DNA from: Pseudomonas sp. UMAB-08
Lineage (GTDB): Bacteria > Pseudomonadota > Gammaproteobacteria > Pseudomonadales > Pseudomonadaceae
NCBI RefSeq assembly: GCF_900095225.1
Contig: NZ_LT607432.1
Location: 23,470-87,469 of the forward strand
Length of the DNA stretch: 64,000 nt
Direction of reading: 5' to 3'
Below the pieces are notes generated by a model that saw nothing but the letters and a program-made list of their open reading frames with translations, had not been told where the DNA came from and did not search any database. A program made the position numbers and the translations under genes. This document shows positions 35,162 through 43,585 of this stretch, in pieces. How positions within the stretch are numbered: the first letter of the stretch is position 1; each line of letters opens with the position of its first letter.

Positions 35162-35728
35162 TCAAGTACGCGGCAACGTCACGCCGCGTTGACCCTGATA
35201 CTTGCCGCCACGATCTTTATAAGAAATTTCGCACTCTTCGTCGGATTCCAGAAACAGCATCTGGGCCACACCTTCATTTGCGTAGATTTTCGCCGGCAAG
35301 GTGGTGGTGTTGGAGAACTCCAGCGTCACATGGCCTTCCCACTCAGGCTCGAGCGGCGTCACGTTAACGATAATTCCGCAACGCGCATAAGTACTTTTGC
35401 CCAGACAGATGGTCAGCACATTACGCGGAATGCGGAAATATTCGACCGTGCGCGCCAAGGCAAACGAGTTTGGCGGGATGATGCAGACATCGCTTGTCAC
35501 GTCGACGAAGCTCTTTTCATCGAAATTTTTCGGGTCCACCGTCGCCGAGTTGATGTTGGTAAACACCTTGAACTCAGCGGCACACCGCACATCGTAACCG
35601 TAGCTCGACACACCGTAGGAGATCAGCCGGTTAGCGCCTTCACCGCGGACCTGGCGCTCTACAAAGGGCTCGATCATCCCGTGCTCTAGCGCCATGCGGC
35701 GAATCCACTTGTCCGATTTGATGCTCAT
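35162..35728 (-). CDS. dcd: dCTP deaminase Dcd
   Basis: A 188-residue enzyme that deaminates dCTP to dUTP, feeding dTMP synthesis. Seen are MSIKSDKWIRRMA, SYGVSSYGYDVR, FALARTVEYFRIPRNVL, CLGKSTYARCGI (active-site Ser-Thr-Tyr-Ala-Arg) and TPLEPEWEGHVTLEFSNTT, where Glu is catalytic. The C-terminal tail YKDRGGKYQGQRGVTLPR closes over the trimer active site. The ATG at 35728 gives the standard length. Confidence 0.95.
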   Translation of the reverse strand: MSIKSDKWIRRMALEHGMIEPFVERQVRGEGANRLISYGVSSYGYDVRCAAEFKVFTNINSATVDPKNFDEKSFVDVTSDVCIIPPNSFALARTVEYFRIPRNVLTICLGKSTYARCGIIVNVTPLEPEWEGHVTLEFSNTTTLPAKIYANEGVAQMLFLESDEECEISYKDRGGKYQGQRGVTLPRT

Positions 35729-36048
35729 GGCGGTGTCCTGAATAGCGAGGTGGAAAAAGATGTCTGGCATCTTACCGGGCCGGGCCTTCGGGTTCAAAGA
35801 CTCTAGAGGTCACGGCCATCGATCCGGACCCGTCTTTAGGCGTGATTGAAAATAATCCTGAACAAGGCATTGGCACTTCTCGAAAAACCAGTTAAGGTGA
35901 CGTCACTGTGTTGCTTGTGTCACTGAGAATCTCTACACGATGTTGAATTTCGATCCAACCATCTCCAAGAATTTTTCCTGCTCTTTGCACTCAGTCTCGG
36001 CCAGGGTTCTTCCTGTGTCGCAGTTAACTTTGTCCAAGGAGATACACC
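35729..36048. other. Divergent intergenic region containing the cold-shock gene leader
   Basis: A 320-bp region between leftward dcd and the rightward cold-shock gene. The right half is the probable long 5' leader of the cold-shock mRNA, from a predicted start near 35905 to the ATG at 36049. GAGA precedes the ATG. No gene was seen. Confidence 0.6.
35870..35898 (+). promoter_or_regulatory. Predicted sigma-70 promoter of the cold-shock gene
   Basis: TTGGCA (35870-35875) and TAAGGT (35893-35898) are separated by 17 bp. The start would be near 35905, giving a 5' leader of about 145 nt, as is typical of cspA-type mRNAs whose leader controls stability and translation in the cold. Confidence 0.55.
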
Positions 36049-36258
36049 ATGTCTAATCGCCAAACTGGTACCGTTAAGTGGTTCAACGATGAAAAAGGCT
36101 TCGGCTTCATCACTCCACAATCCGGTGACGACTTGTTCGTTCACTTCAAAGCTATCCAATCTGACGGCTTCAAAAGCCTGAAAGAAGGCCAACAGGTTTC
36201 TTTCGTCGCTACCCGCGGCCAGAAAGGTATGCAAGCTGAAGAAGTTCAAGTTATCTAA
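36049..36258 (+). CDS. Cold-shock protein (CspA family)
   Basis: A 69-residue single OB-fold protein. It contains RNP1 KGFGFI and RNP2 LFVHF, with the start TGTVKWFNDEKGFGF. It binds single-stranded RNA and DNA as a chaperone. Pseudomonas relatives are called CapA/CapB or CspD; the paralogue cannot be fixed from sequence alone. The gene is followed at once by a strong terminator. Confidence 0.93.
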   Translation: MSNRQTGTVKWFNDEKGFGFITPQSGDDLFVHFKAIQSDGFKSLKEGQQVSFVATRGQKGMQAEEVQVI

Positions 36259-36275
36259 CTTGTACTGAATCGCTT

Positions 36276-36312
36276 AAAAAAAGCCCCGCCCTCAAAAGCG
36301 GGGCTTTTTTAC
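36276..36312 (+). terminator. Intrinsic terminator of the cold-shock gene
   Basis: AAAAAAAGCCCCGC, a short loop, then GCGGGGCTTTTTT: a perfect GC stem with T-run. The A-run lets it also serve the convergent apbC gene. Confidence 0.9.
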
Positions 36313-36382
36313 GCCCGTAGAAAATGTAAATGCGTTGCTGCGACAGCGTGAGCACCCAGCGGATGCCCACGGCAATACAAAA

Positions 36383-37477
36383 TCAGTCGTCGCTAATGGT
36401 GATGTTCGGCATCGCCTGCGCCTGAGCTTCCTGCAAGACGATTCTCGCCCCAACGTGACGGGCCAGTTCCTGATAAACCATGGCAATCGGGCTTTCTGGA
36501 TCAGCTATCACCGTCGGCTTGCCACCATCGGCCTGCTCGCGAATCACAATCGACAGCGGCAATGACGCCAGCAGCTCGACATCGTATTGCGCAGCGAGCT
36601 TCTCGCCGCCACCCTCACCGAACAGATGCTCCGCGTGACCGCAATTGGAGCAGATGTGCACGGCCATGTTTTCCACAACGCCCAACACCGGAATGTTGAC
36701 CTTACGGAACATTTCGACGCCTTTCTTGGCATCCAGCAACGCCAGATCCTGCGGAGTGGTGACAATCACCGCGCCCGCCACAGGGACTTTCTGCGCCAGC
36801 GTGAGCTGAATATCCCCCGTACCAGGCGGCATATCGATGACCAGATAATCCAGGTCATTCCACGCCGTTTGCGTAATCAGTTGCAGCAGCGCACCGGAAA
36901 CCATCGGTCCGCGCCAGACCATCGGCGTGTTGTCATCGGTCAGGAACGCCATGGACATGACTTCAATACCGTGCGACTCGATGGGCACGAACCACTTCTG
37001 ATCCTTGATCTTCGGCCGCGTGCCTTCGGGGATGCCGAACATCACACCCTGGCTCGGACCATAGATATCGGCATCAAGAATGCCGACCCGTGCGCCTTCG
37101 CGAGACAACGCCAGCGCCAGGTTTGCGGCGGTAGTGGATTTGCCCACGCCGCCCTTTCCGGAAGCAACTGCGACGATGTTCTTAACATTGGCCAAGCCCG
37201 GGATTTGCCCCTGAGCCTTGTGCGCGGTGATCACACTGCGCACCTCGACCTTGGCCGAGGACACACCCTCCATCCCCTCTATAGCCATTTGCAGCATTTG
37301 CGCCCAGCCGTTCTTGAACAGGGCGGCGGCATAACCCAACTCAAGCTGAACGCTGACGCGATCGCCCTGAATATCGATAGCACGCACACAGCCCGCGCTG
37401 ACAGGGTCTTGATTCAAATAAGGGTCGGTATATTGGCGAAGCACGGCTTCCACCGCTGCGCGATTGACGGCGCTCAT
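36383..37477 (-). CDS. apbC: Iron-sulfur cluster carrier ATPase ApbC/Mrp
   Basis: A 364-residue protein. Residues 1-90 form a MIP18/DUF59-like domain (VEAVLRQYTDPYLNQD). The P-loop ATPase domain follows, with deviant Walker A GKGGVGKST (about 107-115) and a C-x-x-C (HICSNCGHAE) near residue 280 that holds a bridging [4Fe-4S] cluster. YLVIDMPPGTGD is the Walker B region. It delivers Fe-S clusters to apoproteins. It is divergent from metG across 187 bp. Confidence 0.93.
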   Translation of the reverse strand: MSAVNRAAVEAVLRQYTDPYLNQDPVSAGCVRAIDIQGDRVSVQLELGYAAALFKNGWAQMLQMAIEGMEGVSSAKVEVRSVITAHKAQGQIPGLANVKNIVAVASGKGGVGKSTTAANLALALSREGARVGILDADIYGPSQGVMFGIPEGTRPKIKDQKWFVPIESHGIEVMSMAFLTDDNTPMVWRGPMVSGALLQLITQTAWNDLDYLVIDMPPGTGDIQLTLAQKVPVAGAVIVTTPQDLALLDAKKGVEMFRKVNIPVLGVVENMAVHICSNCGHAEHLFGEGGGEKLAAQYDVELLASLPLSIVIREQADGGKPTVIADPESPIAMVYQELARHVGARIVLQEAQAQAMPNITISDD

Positions 37478-37539
37478 GGCTACTCCCGGTAAAAAGACTG
37501 AGTAAAACAGACGGCTATCCTACCCCTTCTGAAAGGTGC

Positions 37540-37562
37540 CGGCATGCTTTCACAGCATGCCG
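37540..37562. other. Inverted repeat upstream of metG
   Basis: CGGCATGC (37540-37547) and GCATGCCG (37555-37562) are exact reverse complements around a 7-nt loop TTTCACA. The site lies in the apbC-metG divergent region, 63 bp before apbC and 103 bp before metG. It could be an operator or a leader hairpin; no T-run follows. Confidence 0.35.
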
Positions 37563-37664
37563 ATCTGTTGGCTGATCACGGGCAATGCTCGCCAACGGGG
37601 TGAAATATATCGCCCAGACCTTTATAGTGACCGACCTCCGTTTCACTTCAAATAGCCGAGCCCC

Positions 37665-39707
37665 ATGTCCGAGCCACGCAAGATTCTCGTCACCAGCGCC
37701 CTGCCCTATGCCAATGGATCGATCCACCTTGGCCATATGCTTGAGTACATCCAGACCGATATGTGGGTGCGCTTCCAGAAGCATCGCGGCAATCAGTGCA
37801 TCTATGTCTGCGCGGACGACGCCCACGGCTCGGCAATCATGCTACGCGCTGAAAAAGAAGGGATTACCCCGGAACAGCTGATCGACAACGTCAAGGCTGA
37901 ACACAGCGCCGACTTTGCAGACTTCCTGGTGGATTTTGATAATTTCCACTCGACCCACTCCGACGAAAACCGTGAGCTGTCGAGCCTGATCTATACCCGC
38001 TTGCGCGACGCTGGCCATATCGCTACCCGTTCAATTACCCAGTATTTCGACCCGGAAAAGCAGATGTTCCTGGCCGACCGGTTCATCAAGGGCACCTGCC
38101 CTAAATGCGGCACCGAAGATCAGTACGGCGATAACTGCGAAAAGTGCGGCGCGACCTACGCTCCGACCGACCTGAAAGACCCGAAATCGGCGATTTCCGG
38201 GGCAACTCCGGTACTGAAAGAGTCCCAGCACTTCTTCTTCAAGCTGCCAGACTTCGATGCCATGCTCAAAAGCTGGACCCGCAGCGGCACATTGCAGGAC
38301 GCCGTGGCGAACAAAATCGCCGAATGGCTGGATGCAGGCCTGCAACAGTGGGACATTTCACGCGATGCGCCGTATTTCGGTTTCGAGATTCCAGGCGAGC
38401 CGGGCAAGTATTTCTACGTCTGGCTGGACGCACCAATTGGTTACATGGCCAGCTTCAAGAACCTTTGCGCACGCCGTCCTGACTTGGACTTCGATGCTTA
38501 CTGGGCCAAAGATGCCAAGACCGAGCTGTACCACTTCATTGGCAAGGACATCATCAACTTCCACGCCTTGTTCTGGCCAGCCATGCTCGAAGGTGCAGGT
38601 TTCCGTAAGCCAAACGCAATCAACGTCCACGGCTACCTGACCGTCAACGGCCAGAAAATGTCGAAATCGCGCGGCACCTTCATCAAGGCCCGTACGTACC
38701 TGGACAACCTGTCGCCGGAATACCTGCGCTATTACTACGCGGCCAAGCTCGGCCGAGGCGTCGACGACCTGGACCTGAACCTGGAAGACTTCGTGCAAAA
38801 GGTCAATTCCGACCTGATCGGCAAAGTGGTCAACATTGCCAGCCGTTGCGCCGGTTTCATCCATAAAGGCAATGCTGGCGTGCTGGTCGCAGGCAATGCC
38901 GCGCCAGAATTGACCGACGCTTTCCTTGCCGCAGCCCCCAGCATCGCCGACGCGTACGAAACGCGTGATTTTGCTCGCGCCATGCGCGAAATCATGGGCC
39001 TGGCCGACCGCGCCAACGCCTACATCGCAGAAAAAGCACCCTGGTCGCTGGCCAAACAGGAAGGCAAGCAAGACGAAGTCCAGGCTGTTTGTGCGCTGGG
39101 CATCAACCTGTTCCGCCAACTGGTGATTTTCCTCAAACCCGTCCTGCCGCTGCTGGCAGCCGACGCAGAGGCCTTCCTGAACGTCGCGCCGCTGACCTGG
39201 AACGACCACCAGACGCTCCTGAGCAATCATCAGCTCAATCCGTTCCAGGCGCTGATGACCCGAATCGACCCCGTAAAAGTGCAAGCCATGACCGACGCCT
39301 CGAAAGAAGACCTGACCGCCAGCCAGACCTCCCCTGCCCCACAAGGTAATGGCGAACTGGTCAAAGAACCGTTGGCCGCCGAGATCGATTTCGGTGCATT
39401 CGAAGCAGTAGACCTTCGCGTGGCCCTGATCCTCAAGGCCGAACACGTTGAAGGCGCCGACAAGCTCCTGCGCCTGACCCTGGATATTGGCGACGAACAG
39501 CGCAATGTCTTTTCCGGAATCAAGAGCGCCTATCCGAATCCAGCCGAGCTGGAAGGTCGCCTGACCATGATGATCGCCAACCTCAAACCACGCAAAATGC
39601 GCTTTGGCATCTCCGAAGGCATGGTGATGGCGGCGGGTCCTGGTGGCGAAGAAATCTACCTGCTCAGCCCGGACAGCGGCGCCAAGCCTGGTCAACGCAT
39701 CAAGTAA
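37665..39707 (+). CDS. metG: Methionyl-tRNA synthetase MetG
   Basis: A 680-residue class I aminoacyl-tRNA synthetase. The HIGH-type motif is NGSIHLGHM near the N-terminus. A zinc knuckle CPKCGTEDQYGDNCEKC lies near residue 145. KMSKSRGTF is the KMSKS loop. The anticodon-binding helical domain is at ~390-550, and a C-terminal tRNA-binding OB domain at ~580-680 (FEAVDLRVALILKAEHVEGADKL) promotes dimer formation. It charges both initiator and elongator tRNA-Met. Confidence 0.95.
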   Translation: MSEPRKILVTSALPYANGSIHLGHMLEYIQTDMWVRFQKHRGNQCIYVCADDAHGSAIMLRAEKEGITPEQLIDNVKAEHSADFADFLVDFDNFHSTHSDENRELSSLIYTRLRDAGHIATRSITQYFDPEKQMFLADRFIKGTCPKCGTEDQYGDNCEKCGATYAPTDLKDPKSAISGATPVLKESQHFFFKLPDFDAMLKSWTRSGTLQDAVANKIAEWLDAGLQQWDISRDAPYFGFEIPGEPGKYFYVWLDAPIGYMASFKNLCARRPDLDFDAYWAKDAKTELYHFIGKDIINFHALFWPAMLEGAGFRKPNAINVHGYLTVNGQKMSKSRGTFIKARTYLDNLSPEYLRYYYAAKLGRGVDDLDLNLEDFVQKVNSDLIGKVVNIASRCAGFIHKGNAGVLVAGNAAPELTDAFLAAAPSIADAYETRDFARAMREIMGLADRANAYIAEKAPWSLAKQEGKQDEVQAVCALGINLFRQLVIFLKPVLPLLAADAEAFLNVAPLTWNDHQTLLSNHQLNPFQALMTRIDPVKVQAMTDASKEDLTASQTSPAPQGNGELVKEPLAAEIDFGAFEAVDLRVALILKAEHVEGADKLLRLTLDIGDEQRNVFSGIKSAYPNPAELEGRLTMMIANLKPRKMRFGISEGMVMAAGPGGEEIYLLSPDSGAKPGQRIK

Positions 39708-39714
39708 GCCCGAC

Positions 39715-39751
39715 AAAAAGCCCGCGAACAGTGCTGTTCGTGGGCTTTTTT
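39715..39751 (+). terminator. Intrinsic terminator of metG
   Basis: AAAAAGCCCGCGAACAG, then CTGTTCGTGGGCTTTTT: a long stem with one mismatch and a T-run, separating metG from the rnf operon. Confidence 0.9.
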
Positions 39752-39835
39752 ATGGAAGAAGTACGCCCTGCATCCTTGCCGGGTACTATCTTTCTTAAAG
39801 GCTCCCTCGCCTGATCGCTCACTCCCGGCATGACC

Positions 39836-40423
39836 ATGACCGACTTCATCCTGACCCTCATCAGCGCCGCATTGATCAACAATCTCGTATTGCAGTTGCC
39901 GCTGGGGGTCGACCCGCTACTCAAGGCCACGCGCCACTCTGACTTCACCCGCTCGCAGGTGCATGCACTGGGTATTGCAACCGCCTGGATAATGCTTTCA
40001 AGCACGCTCATCAGTTACCTGCTGTATCGCTATCTGCTGATGCCGCTGGAGCTGACGTACCTGCGTTTGTTTGTATTCCTGCCGGTCAGCGTAGTGTTGA
40101 TCACGCCATGCTTATCCATGCTTTCTCGATTCTTGCCGCGATTGCCCTTCGACGGGCTGTGGCCGCTACTGCTGGGTAACGCCGGGATTCTCGGGTTGGC
40201 GTTGCTGAGCGCACAGGCCGATAAGGGAATTTTCTTTACGCTGGCGTTGAGCCTTGGGGCCGGACTGGGTTTCTGGTGGGTACTGAGCCTGTTTCACGAT
40301 CTTCGTCAACGTATTCATACCCAGGATGTTCCACTGCCTTTTCGCGGCATGCCGATCGAACTGATCAGCGCCGGTTTGATGGGCTTGGCCTTTCTCGGCT
40401 TCAGTGGGCTGGTCAAACCATGA
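39836..40423 (+). CDS. rnfA: Divergent RnfA/RsxA subunit lacking the Fe-S cysteines
   Basis: A 195-residue membrane protein with six helices. Its ends are clearly RnfA-like: TDFILTLISAALINNLVLQ at the start and DVPLPFRGMPIELISAGLMGLAFLGFSGLVKP at the end. In classical RnfA a Cys in each of two half-helices (GLCPF and NCAVLG motifs) binds an intramembrane [2Fe-2S] cluster shared with RnfE. Here the same places read LGVDPLL and LGNAGILG, with no Cys. It is the first gene of rnfABDGE-nth. Start at 39836 follows the family (MTDF); an ATG two codons upstream is also possible. No clear ribosome site is seen at either. Confidence 0.8.
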   Translation: MTDFILTLISAALINNLVLQLPLGVDPLLKATRHSDFTRSQVHALGIATAWIMLSSTLISYLLYRYLLMPLELTYLRLFVFLPVSVVLITPCLSMLSRFLPRLPFDGLWPLLLGNAGILGLALLSAQADKGIFFTLALSLGAGLGFWWVLSLFHDLRQRIHTQDVPLPFRGMPIELISAGLMGLAFLGFSGLVKP

Positions 40424-41286
40424 ACCTGATTCAACATATCGATGCGCTGCTGCCGCAGACACAGTGTGGCAAATGTGGGCATCCCGGCTGCAAGCCTTAT
40501 GCAGAAGGAATCGCCAGCGGCGAAGCGATCAATAAGTGCCCGCCCGGCGGCGACGAAACCATCGCCGCACTCGCCCGGCTACTGGAAGTCCCTGTCGTAC
40601 CACTGGACCTCGAGCGCGGCCCCGCGCCAGCGCAGATCGCGTTCATCCGTGAAGCCGAGTGCATTGGCTGCACCAAATGCATTCAGGCCTGCCCGATAGA
40701 TGCCATCGTTGGCGCCGCAAAACTGATGCACACCGTCATCATCGATGAGTGCACAGGTTGCGATCTGTGCGTGGCGCCTTGCCCAGTGGATTGCATCGAA
40801 ATGCACCCGTTGCCACTCAGCGTGATCCCCGTCGTTGGCGGCATGGCGTTTAACAGCGAATCGCAACACGCCCGCGCCAGCAAGCGTAACCATGCGCGCC
40901 GACGTTTCGAGCTGCGCAATGACCGGCTGCGCCGCGAAGAAGAGCATAAGCAGGCCGAACGGCTGGCCCGCGCTCAACGCCCAGCTCAAACACCCGTAAC
41001 CGCAGCAACGCCTGCACTCAATCCCGTACAGGCCGCCATCGAGCGCATCCGTGCGCAAAAAGCTGCGGCCAATGACCAGGCCCTGAAAAAAGCCAAGATT
41101 GCCTTGGCAATGAGCCGGGCGCAGTTGAACAAGTCGCTCAAGGCTTTCGGGCATCCGCCCACCGCCGAACAGCAAGCGCAACTGGTCGTGTTACAGCGCG
41201 AATTCGAAGCCGCCGAACACACCTTGATCACGCTTGAAGCAAACGCCCAGACGCAACCCAAGGTCGACGCTCATGCCACCGCCTGA
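40420..41286 (+). CDS. rnfB: RnfB/RsxB ferredoxin subunit without membrane anchor, with long charged tail
   Basis: A 288-residue protein. Residues 7-45 hold the first cluster motif (ALLPQTQCGKCGHPGCKPYA, then NKCPPGG). Two ferredoxin-type [4Fe-4S] motifs follow (CIGCTKCIQACP, CTGCDLCVAPCP). E. coli RsxB begins with a transmembrane helix; this protein starts directly at the cluster domain, and no hydrophobic upstream extension exists in frame. The C-terminal ~110 residues are an extra Ala/Arg/Gln-rich, likely coiled-coil tail (RRRFELRNDRLRREEEHKQA, AAIERIRAQKAAANDQALKK), resembling tails seen on RnfC. The ATG overlaps the rnfA stop by 4 bp. Confidence 0.85.
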   Translation: MNLIQHIDALLPQTQCGKCGHPGCKPYAEGIASGEAINKCPPGGDETIAALARLLEVPVVPLDLERGPAPAQIAFIREAECIGCTKCIQACPIDAIVGAAKLMHTVIIDECTGCDLCVAPCPVDCIEMHPLPLSVIPVVGGMAFNSESQHARASKRNHARRRFELRNDRLRREEEHKQAERLARAQRPAQTPVTAATPALNPVQAAIERIRAQKAAANDQALKKAKIALAMSRAQLNKSLKAFGHPPTAEQQAQLVVLQREFEAAEHTLITLEANAQTQPKVDAHATA

Positions 41287-42307
41287 AGCAGCCGCCAGCC
41301 CGACCGAACAGGTCAGCGAGCGCCTGCAAAAGACCATGAGCCTAGTGTTACTGGCCACGGTACCTGGCGCACTGGTGCTCTTGTGGTTTTATGGATGGGG
41401 CGTTTTGATCAATTGGCTACTGGCGGCCAGCATGGCCTTGGCAGCCGAAGCCCTGGTGCTCACGTTGCGTCAACAGCCACTCAAGCCCTCGCTGAGCGAC
41501 GGCAGCGCACTGGTCAGTGCAACGCTGCTGGCATTCGCCTTGCCGCCCTATTCACCGTGGTGGCTGACGCTGCTGGCCAGCGGCTTTGCGCTGCTGTGTG
41601 GCAAGCACCTGTTCGGTGGCGTGGGGAAAAACCCGTTCAATCCGGCCATGCTTGGGTATGCCTTGGTGCTGGTATCGTTTCCGCAACAGATGAACCACTG
41701 GCCCGCGCCTCACGGCCTGAACCTGATGGGCGGCCTGCAACAGATTTTCGGTTTCAGTCTCGGCTCGACGACGCCACCCGATGCCTGGGCTCAAGCCACT
41801 GCGCTGGACGCCTTGCGGATCAACAAAAGCCTGACCATCGACGAACTGTTCGCGGGCAATCTGTCATTCGGTCACTTCGGCGGCAAAGGTGCAGAGTGGG
41901 TCAACCTGGCATTTCTCCTGGGAGGTGTATTTCTGCTGCAACGCCGGGTAATCGCCTGGCATGCGCCAGCGGGAATGCTCGGCAGCCTGTTTATCATCAG
42001 CTTGCTCTGCTGGAACGGTTCGGGGTCGGATTCCCATGGCTCGCCGCTGTTCCACCTGCTGACCGGTGCAAGCATGTTAGGCGCGTTCTTTATCGCGACA
42101 GAACCGGTGTCCGGCCCCAAAAGCCCGCACGCACGCCTCTTGTTTGGCGCCGGAGTGGGCGTGATCACCTACCTGATTCGCACGTGGGGCGCCTACCCTG
42201 ACGGGGTCGCTTTCGCGGTGCTGTTGATGAACCTTACAGTGCCTGCGCTGGAGCGCCTGGAGCGAATGCGGCCTTCCGAAGAGAACCCGGAACCGCGTCA
42301 TGAATAA
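41273..42307 (+). CDS. rnfD: RnfD/RsxD membrane subunit
   Basis: A 344-residue NqrB/RnfD-family membrane protein with about ten helices. SDGSALVSATLLAFALPPYSPWW and GKHLFGGVGKNPFNPAMLGYAL are the family's conserved loops. QATALDAL near residue 176 is where classical RnfD carries a Thr with covalently bound FMN; the Thr is present though the motif is altered. It follows rnfB with a 14-bp overlap. In standard operons rnfC sits between these two; here there is no room for it. Confidence 0.85.
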   Translation: MPPPEAAASPTEQVSERLQKTMSLVLLATVPGALVLLWFYGWGVLINWLLAASMALAAEALVLTLRQQPLKPSLSDGSALVSATLLAFALPPYSPWWLTLLASGFALLCGKHLFGGVGKNPFNPAMLGYALVLVSFPQQMNHWPAPHGLNLMGGLQQIFGFSLGSTTPPDAWAQATALDALRINKSLTIDELFAGNLSFGHFGGKGAEWVNLAFLLGGVFLLQRRVIAWHAPAGMLGSLFIISLLCWNGSGSDSHGSPLFHLLTGASMLGAFFIATEPVSGPKSPHARLLFGAGVGVITYLIRTWGAYPDGVAFAVLLMNLTVPALERLERMRPSEENPEPRHE

Positions 42308-42923
42308 ACCCTCCAGAGCACTCAGCGTGTTGATCATCACCCTCCTCGCCTGTGTCGGTGCGGGCCTGACGATCGCCCTGCAACACGGGGCAAGCACGCG
42401 AATCATCGCCGCGCGTGAGACGGCTCAAGCACAAGCATTTCTATCGATTCTGCCACCGGACAGTTTCGACAATCACCCCTTGCAGCACCCTTTGACCTTG
42501 CCTGAGCGCACGCCTGCAACCCAGACAGTCATCGCCGCGTACCTTGCAACGCTAGGTGATCAGCCCTGCGCCATCCTTTTCCACAGCCAGACGCAGGGCT
42601 ACTCCGGGACCATCGAGCTGCTGATTGGCGTTTCGACCACTGGCAAACTGATTGGGGTAAAAGTCCTCAAGCAAAGCGAAACACCGGGTCTGGGCGCGCG
42701 TATCGCGACCGAACCTGGCTGGCTGGCACGCTTTCTCGGCAAATCAACGAATGACCCGGCAGAGTCGGGTTGGGCATTGAAAAAAGACAACGGCCAATTC
42801 GATCAGATCGCGGGGGCGACGATTACGTCTCGAGCCGCCACCGGTGCGATCCACGACACACTGCAATTCTTCGATGCCTATCGAGCGCAACTCCTGTCGC
42901 CATCCACAGGTAACCCGCCATGA
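42300..42923 (+). CDS. rnfG: RnfG/RsxG flavoprotein subunit
   Basis: A 207-residue protein with one N-terminal transmembrane helix (LSVLIITLLACVGAGLTIAL) and a periplasmic FMN-binding domain. GVKVLKQSETPGLGARI and the flavinylation motif AGATITSRA are intact; the second Thr would carry FMN, attached by ApbE. It overlaps rnfD by 8 bp and rnfE by 4 bp. Confidence 0.87.
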   Translation: MNKPSRALSVLIITLLACVGAGLTIALQHGASTRIIAARETAQAQAFLSILPPDSFDNHPLQHPLTLPERTPATQTVIAAYLATLGDQPCAILFHSQTQGYSGTIELLIGVSTTGKLIGVKVLKQSETPGLGARIATEPGWLARFLGKSTNDPAESGWALKKDNGQFDQIAGATITSRAATGAIHDTLQFFDAYRAQLLSPSTGNPP

Positions 42924-43585
42924 GTGAGCGAGCGCAACAGAACAACGACTTCAGTCCCCTTCTTGGCCCGCTGAGCCTGACACCCCTCCTGGGTGTCACT
43001 GATTCGCTCGTACGGGCCATGGGGCTCTTGTTGGTCCTATGGATTGTCGGCGGCCTGCACAATGTATTGATCCGGTGGATGCGCCCGCTACTGAACCCCG
43101 GCTCGCACCTGCTCGCCAGCGCACTGCTGGCCGCCGCACTGGTCAGTTGCGCTGAACTGGTGTTGCAGGCCCAAGCGCTGGCGCTCTATCAGGGCCTGGG
43201 GATCTACCTGGCATTGATCGGCACTCATTGCGTGCTGAGCGAGTGCACAAGCGACGTGACTGACGACCGGACTCGGAATTATCCCACGCTGATCGTTCTG
43301 TTCAGCGTACTGATGCTGACCCTCGGGCTGTTGCGCGAGTTACTGGGCAACGGCACCCTGTTCAGCCATGCCCAGTGGCTGTTCGGCGCAAACGCGACAC
43401 ATTGGGAAGTGGATGTATTTTCAGGGGGGCTGCACCTTGCCCTCCTGACGCCAGGAGGGTTTATCCTGCTAGGACTGCTCCTGGCTGCGAGAAACGTCTG
43501 GGCAAGCCGCTCAGGCCCCATTCGAACGCCTGATGCCGAGAACATCGATCGACTCTCCGCCTCCAAGGAAACGCTTCAGCCATGA
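42920..43585 (+). CDS. rnfE: Divergent RnfE/RsxE membrane subunit, one Fe-S cysteine missing
   Basis: A 221-residue RnfA/RnfE-type membrane protein. LALYQGLGIYLALIGTHCVL keeps the second family Cys. At the first site, where classical RnfE has GLCPLLAVT, this protein reads SLTPLLGVT, so the Cys is lost. LREIIGNGTLF-like LRELLGNGTLF and TPGGFILLGLLLAARN at the C-terminus confirm the family. It overlaps nth by 4 bp. Confidence 0.82.
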   Translation: MSERAQQNNDFSPLLGPLSLTPLLGVTDSLVRAMGLLLVLWIVGGLHNVLIRWMRPLLNPGSHLLASALLAAALVSCAELVLQAQALALYQGLGIYLALIGTHCVLSECTSDVTDDRTRNYPTLIVLFSVLMLTLGLLRELLGNGTLFSHAQWLFGANATHWEVDVFSGGLHLALLTPGGFILLGLLLAARNVWASRSGPIRTPDAENIDRLSASKETLQP

